Source: an uncultured beta proteobacterium
GTDB lineage: Bacteria; Pseudomonadota; Gammaproteobacteria; Burkholderiales; Burkholderiaceae
Assembly (NCBI GenBank): GCA_903845455.1
Contig: CAIMXN010000280.1
Location: 1 to 15,083, forward strand
DNA: 15,083 nt
Reading direction: 5' to 3'
Shown: positions 13,586 to 15,083 of the stretch, piece by piece
Position numbering within the stretch: position 1 is the first letter of the stretch
Layout: every line of letters starts with the position of its first letter
Notes under the pieces: generated by a model
Databases searched by the model: none
What the model was told of the DNA's origin: nothing
Seen by the model: the letters and a program-made list of their open reading frames with translations, nothing else
Position numbers and translations under genes: made by a program

Positions 13586-14659
13586 ATGAGCCGTTTTTGG
13601 AGCCCCGTTTTAGAGACCCTTACCCCCTACGTTCCTGGGGAGCAACCGCAAATGCAGCGGCTAGTAAAGCTCAATACCAATGAAAGTCCCTATGGGCCAT
13701 CCCCCAAAGCGCTTGCTGCAATTCATCTACAGACTACAGATGATTTACGCCTATATCCAGATCCAGAAGGTGTAGCCCTCAAAAAAGCCATTGCTAACTT
13801 GCATGGCTTAGATCCAAAACAAGTATTTTTGGGAAATGGCTCCGATGAAGTCTTGGCCCATGTATTCCTAGGATTGCTCAAACAAAAAAATGCAGTCTTG
13901 TTTCCAGATATCACCTATAGCTTCTACCCCGTCTATTGCAAGCTTTTCGGGATTGAATATAAAACCATCCCTTTAGGATCAGAATTTGAGATCAAGGTAG
14001 CCGACTATCCAGTGCCCAATGGCGGCATTATTTTTCCCAATCCCAATGCCCCTACAGGCAGAGCGATCCCAAGAAAAGATATTGAAGCACTCTTGGCTAA
14101 AAATAAGGACTCGGTGGTCGTGGTTGATGAAGCTTATGTCGATTACGGTACAGAGTCTTGTATTCCATTGCTGCGCGGTGCAAGCTGTCCAGAAAATCTA
14201 CTAGTTGTTCATACCCTCTCTAAATCTCGTGCCCTTGCAGGATTACGGGTGGGGTTTGCAGTAGGTGACCCAGCATTAATTGAAGGCTTAGAGCGTGTCA
14301 AAAATAGTTTCAACTCTTATCCACTCGGACGTCTAGCGCAAGCTGGGGCTGTTGCCGCCATTGAAGATCAGGCGTACCTAGAAGAAACTTCAGCCAAGGT
14401 CATGCAAACGCGCGCGCACCTTGTGAAAGAACTTCATTCATTAGGCTTTGATACTCTTCCCTCAACAGCTAACTTTATCTTGACTCGTCATTCAAAACAT
14501 GCCGGGGCAAAACTCTATCAAGCATTACGTGATCGGGGCATCATCGTGCGGCACTTTAAATCACTACGAATTGAAGAGTTCTTGCGCATCACGATTGGTA
14601 CAAACGAACAAAGCAATGAATTACTCACTGCACTAAAAGAAATTTTAGCAAGCGCTTAA
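13586..14659 (+). CDS. hisC: Histidinol-phosphate aminotransferase, inverted relative to the his cluster
   Basis: A fold-type I PLP aminotransferase converting imidazole acetol phosphate and glutamate to histidinol phosphate. From ATG 13586 (MSRFWSPVLETLTPYVPGEQP) it has 357 residues. LVKLNTNESPYGPSP binds substrate, GNGSDE the cofactor phosphate, NPNAPTG contains N154, DEAYVDY contains D181, and TLSKSRALAGLRVG carries the Schiff-base K213 and R221. A TTG at 13574 would add four residues, but the ATG matches the family better. It is the only his gene here on the plus strand: divergent from hisB and convergent with hisD, 17 bases from its end. No clear Shine-Dalgarno or strong promoter was found. 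Family paralogues act on other substrates, but position supports HisC. Confidence 0.95.
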   Translation: MSRFWSPVLETLTPYVPGEQPQMQRLVKLNTNESPYGPSPKALAAIHLQTTDDLRLYPDPEGVALKKAIANLHGLDPKQVFLGNGSDEVLAHVFLGLLKQKNAVLFPDITYSFYPVYCKLFGIEYKTIPLGSEFEIKVADYPVPNGGIIFPNPNAPTGRAIPRKDIEALLAKNKDSVVVVDEAYVDYGTESCIPLLRGASCPENLLVVHTLSKSRALAGLRVGFAVGDPALIEGLERVKNSFNSYPLGRLAQAGAVAAIEDQAYLEETSAKVMQTRAHLVKELHSLGFDTLPSTANFILTRHSKHAGAKLYQALRDRGIIVRHFKSLRIEEFLRITIGTNEQSNELLTALKEILASA

Positions 14660-14676
14660 TTTATTTTTTTGTTACT

Positions 14677-15083
14677 TCAGATTTTATTTTTTAGCCGCAT
14701 CTCAGCTGCACGGGCATGGGCTTGCAAGCCCTCACCATGAGCAAGTGTGCTAGCTACTGCGCCCAATGTTTGAGCGCCAGCTTCACTGACTTCAATCATG
14801 CTTGAGCGTTTGATGAAGTCATAAACACCCAGCGGTGAAGAGAAGCGTGCAGTACGTGCAGTTGGCAATACATGGTTCGGACCAGCACAATAGTCACCAA
14901 GTGCTTCACTGGTGTAATTACCCATAAAGATGGCGCCTGCATGACGGATCAATTCAGCCCACTTGCGTGGTTCAACAGCACATATCTCTAAATGTTCGGC
15001 AGCAATGTCATTGGCAATCTCACACGCTTCAGACATATCTTTTACCTGAATTAATAAAGCACGATTGCTTAAAGAAGCTTGAA
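14677..15083 (-). CDS. hisD: Histidinol dehydrogenase, C-terminal part (cut by window edge)
   Basis: The reading frame is open to the window edge, so about the last 134 codons are present; the internal ATG at 15036 is not the real start (the frame before it reads SNRALLIQVKD). HisD oxidises histidinol to histidine in two NAD-dependent steps. Visible hallmarks are AAEHLEI, GAIFMGNYTSEALGDYCAGPNHVLPT (zinc aspartate and active-site histidine), RFSSPLGVYDFIKRSS and HGEGLQAHARAAEMR, whose last histidine corresponds to the C-terminal zinc ligand. It converges with hisC, leaving a 17-base T-rich gap. Full-length HisD is about 430-440 residues, so roughly 70% lies beyond the edge. Confidence 0.96.
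   Translation of the reverse strand, partial: QASLSNRALLIQVKDMSEACEIANDIAAEHLEICAVEPRKWAELIRHAGAIFMGNYTSEALGDYCAGPNHVLPTARTARFSSPLGVYDFIKRSSMIEVSEAGAQTLGAVASTLAHGEGLQAHARAAEMRLKNKI

Noticed and set aside
14660..14676. T-rich stretch after hisC as an intrinsic terminator
   Set aside because: There is a run of eight Ts but no convincing GC-rich hairpin before it; only the short AAGCGCTT palindrome, which is too tight to fold.
15034..15036. ATG that would make a complete 119-codon gene at the right edge
   Set aside because: The frame continues upstream with clear HisD sequence to the window end, so this is an internal methionine of a truncated hisD.

Overview
The window reads as a stretch of a betaproteobacterial chromosome from the Burkholderiaceae, most likely Polynucleobacter or a close relative. 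Three things point there: the order petA-petB-petC, the linkage of histidine genes to hinT and tatABC, and a Burkholderia-type trimeric porin in AT-richer DNA than Burkholderia itself has. The genus is an inference from synteny and protein style. Nearly all of it is conserved housekeeping sequence, with one clear accessory insert.

Positions 1-2292 (minus strand) carry the cytochrome bc1 operon: Rieske protein petA, cytochrome b petB and the first 79 codons of cytochrome c1 petC. A short divergent region separates it from mscL (plus, 2430-2861). A GT4 glycosyltransferase (minus, 2908-4020) then lies downstream of a major outer-membrane porin (minus, 4139-5416). The porin has a good sigma70-type promoter, a 5' hairpin and an intrinsic terminator. 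Divergent from the porin is a 492-residue Sel1-repeat protein of unknown role (plus, 5625-7103). Its last 25 bases overlap the convergent tatC.

From 7079 to 13469 one long minus-strand array reads, in transcription order, hisB-hisH-hisA-hisF-hisI-[vapB-vapC]-hisE-hinT-tatA-tatB-tatC. A complete VapBC toxin-antitoxin module with its own palindromic operator sits between hisI and hisE. The downstream genes hisE, hinT and tatABC may therefore be under mixed control from the his transcript and the toxin-antitoxin promoter. At the right end hisC (plus, 13586-14659) is turned against its neighbours, divergent from hisB and convergent with the C-terminal part of hisD (minus, 14677 to the window edge). 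The histidine cluster is thus split into at least two minus-strand units and one plus-strand gene.

Functionally, hisD, C, B, H, A, F, I and E cover most of the histidine pathway; hisG is not in the window. TatABC builds the twin-arginine translocase, and the Rieske protein at the left end carries a twin-arginine signal, so the window encodes both an exporter and one of its essential cargoes. I found no tRNA, rRNA, CRISPR array, insertion sequence or prophage gene. I see no convincing new multi-gene system; the most informative oddities are the inverted hisC, the vapBC insertion in the his-tat array, and several regulatory palindromes.
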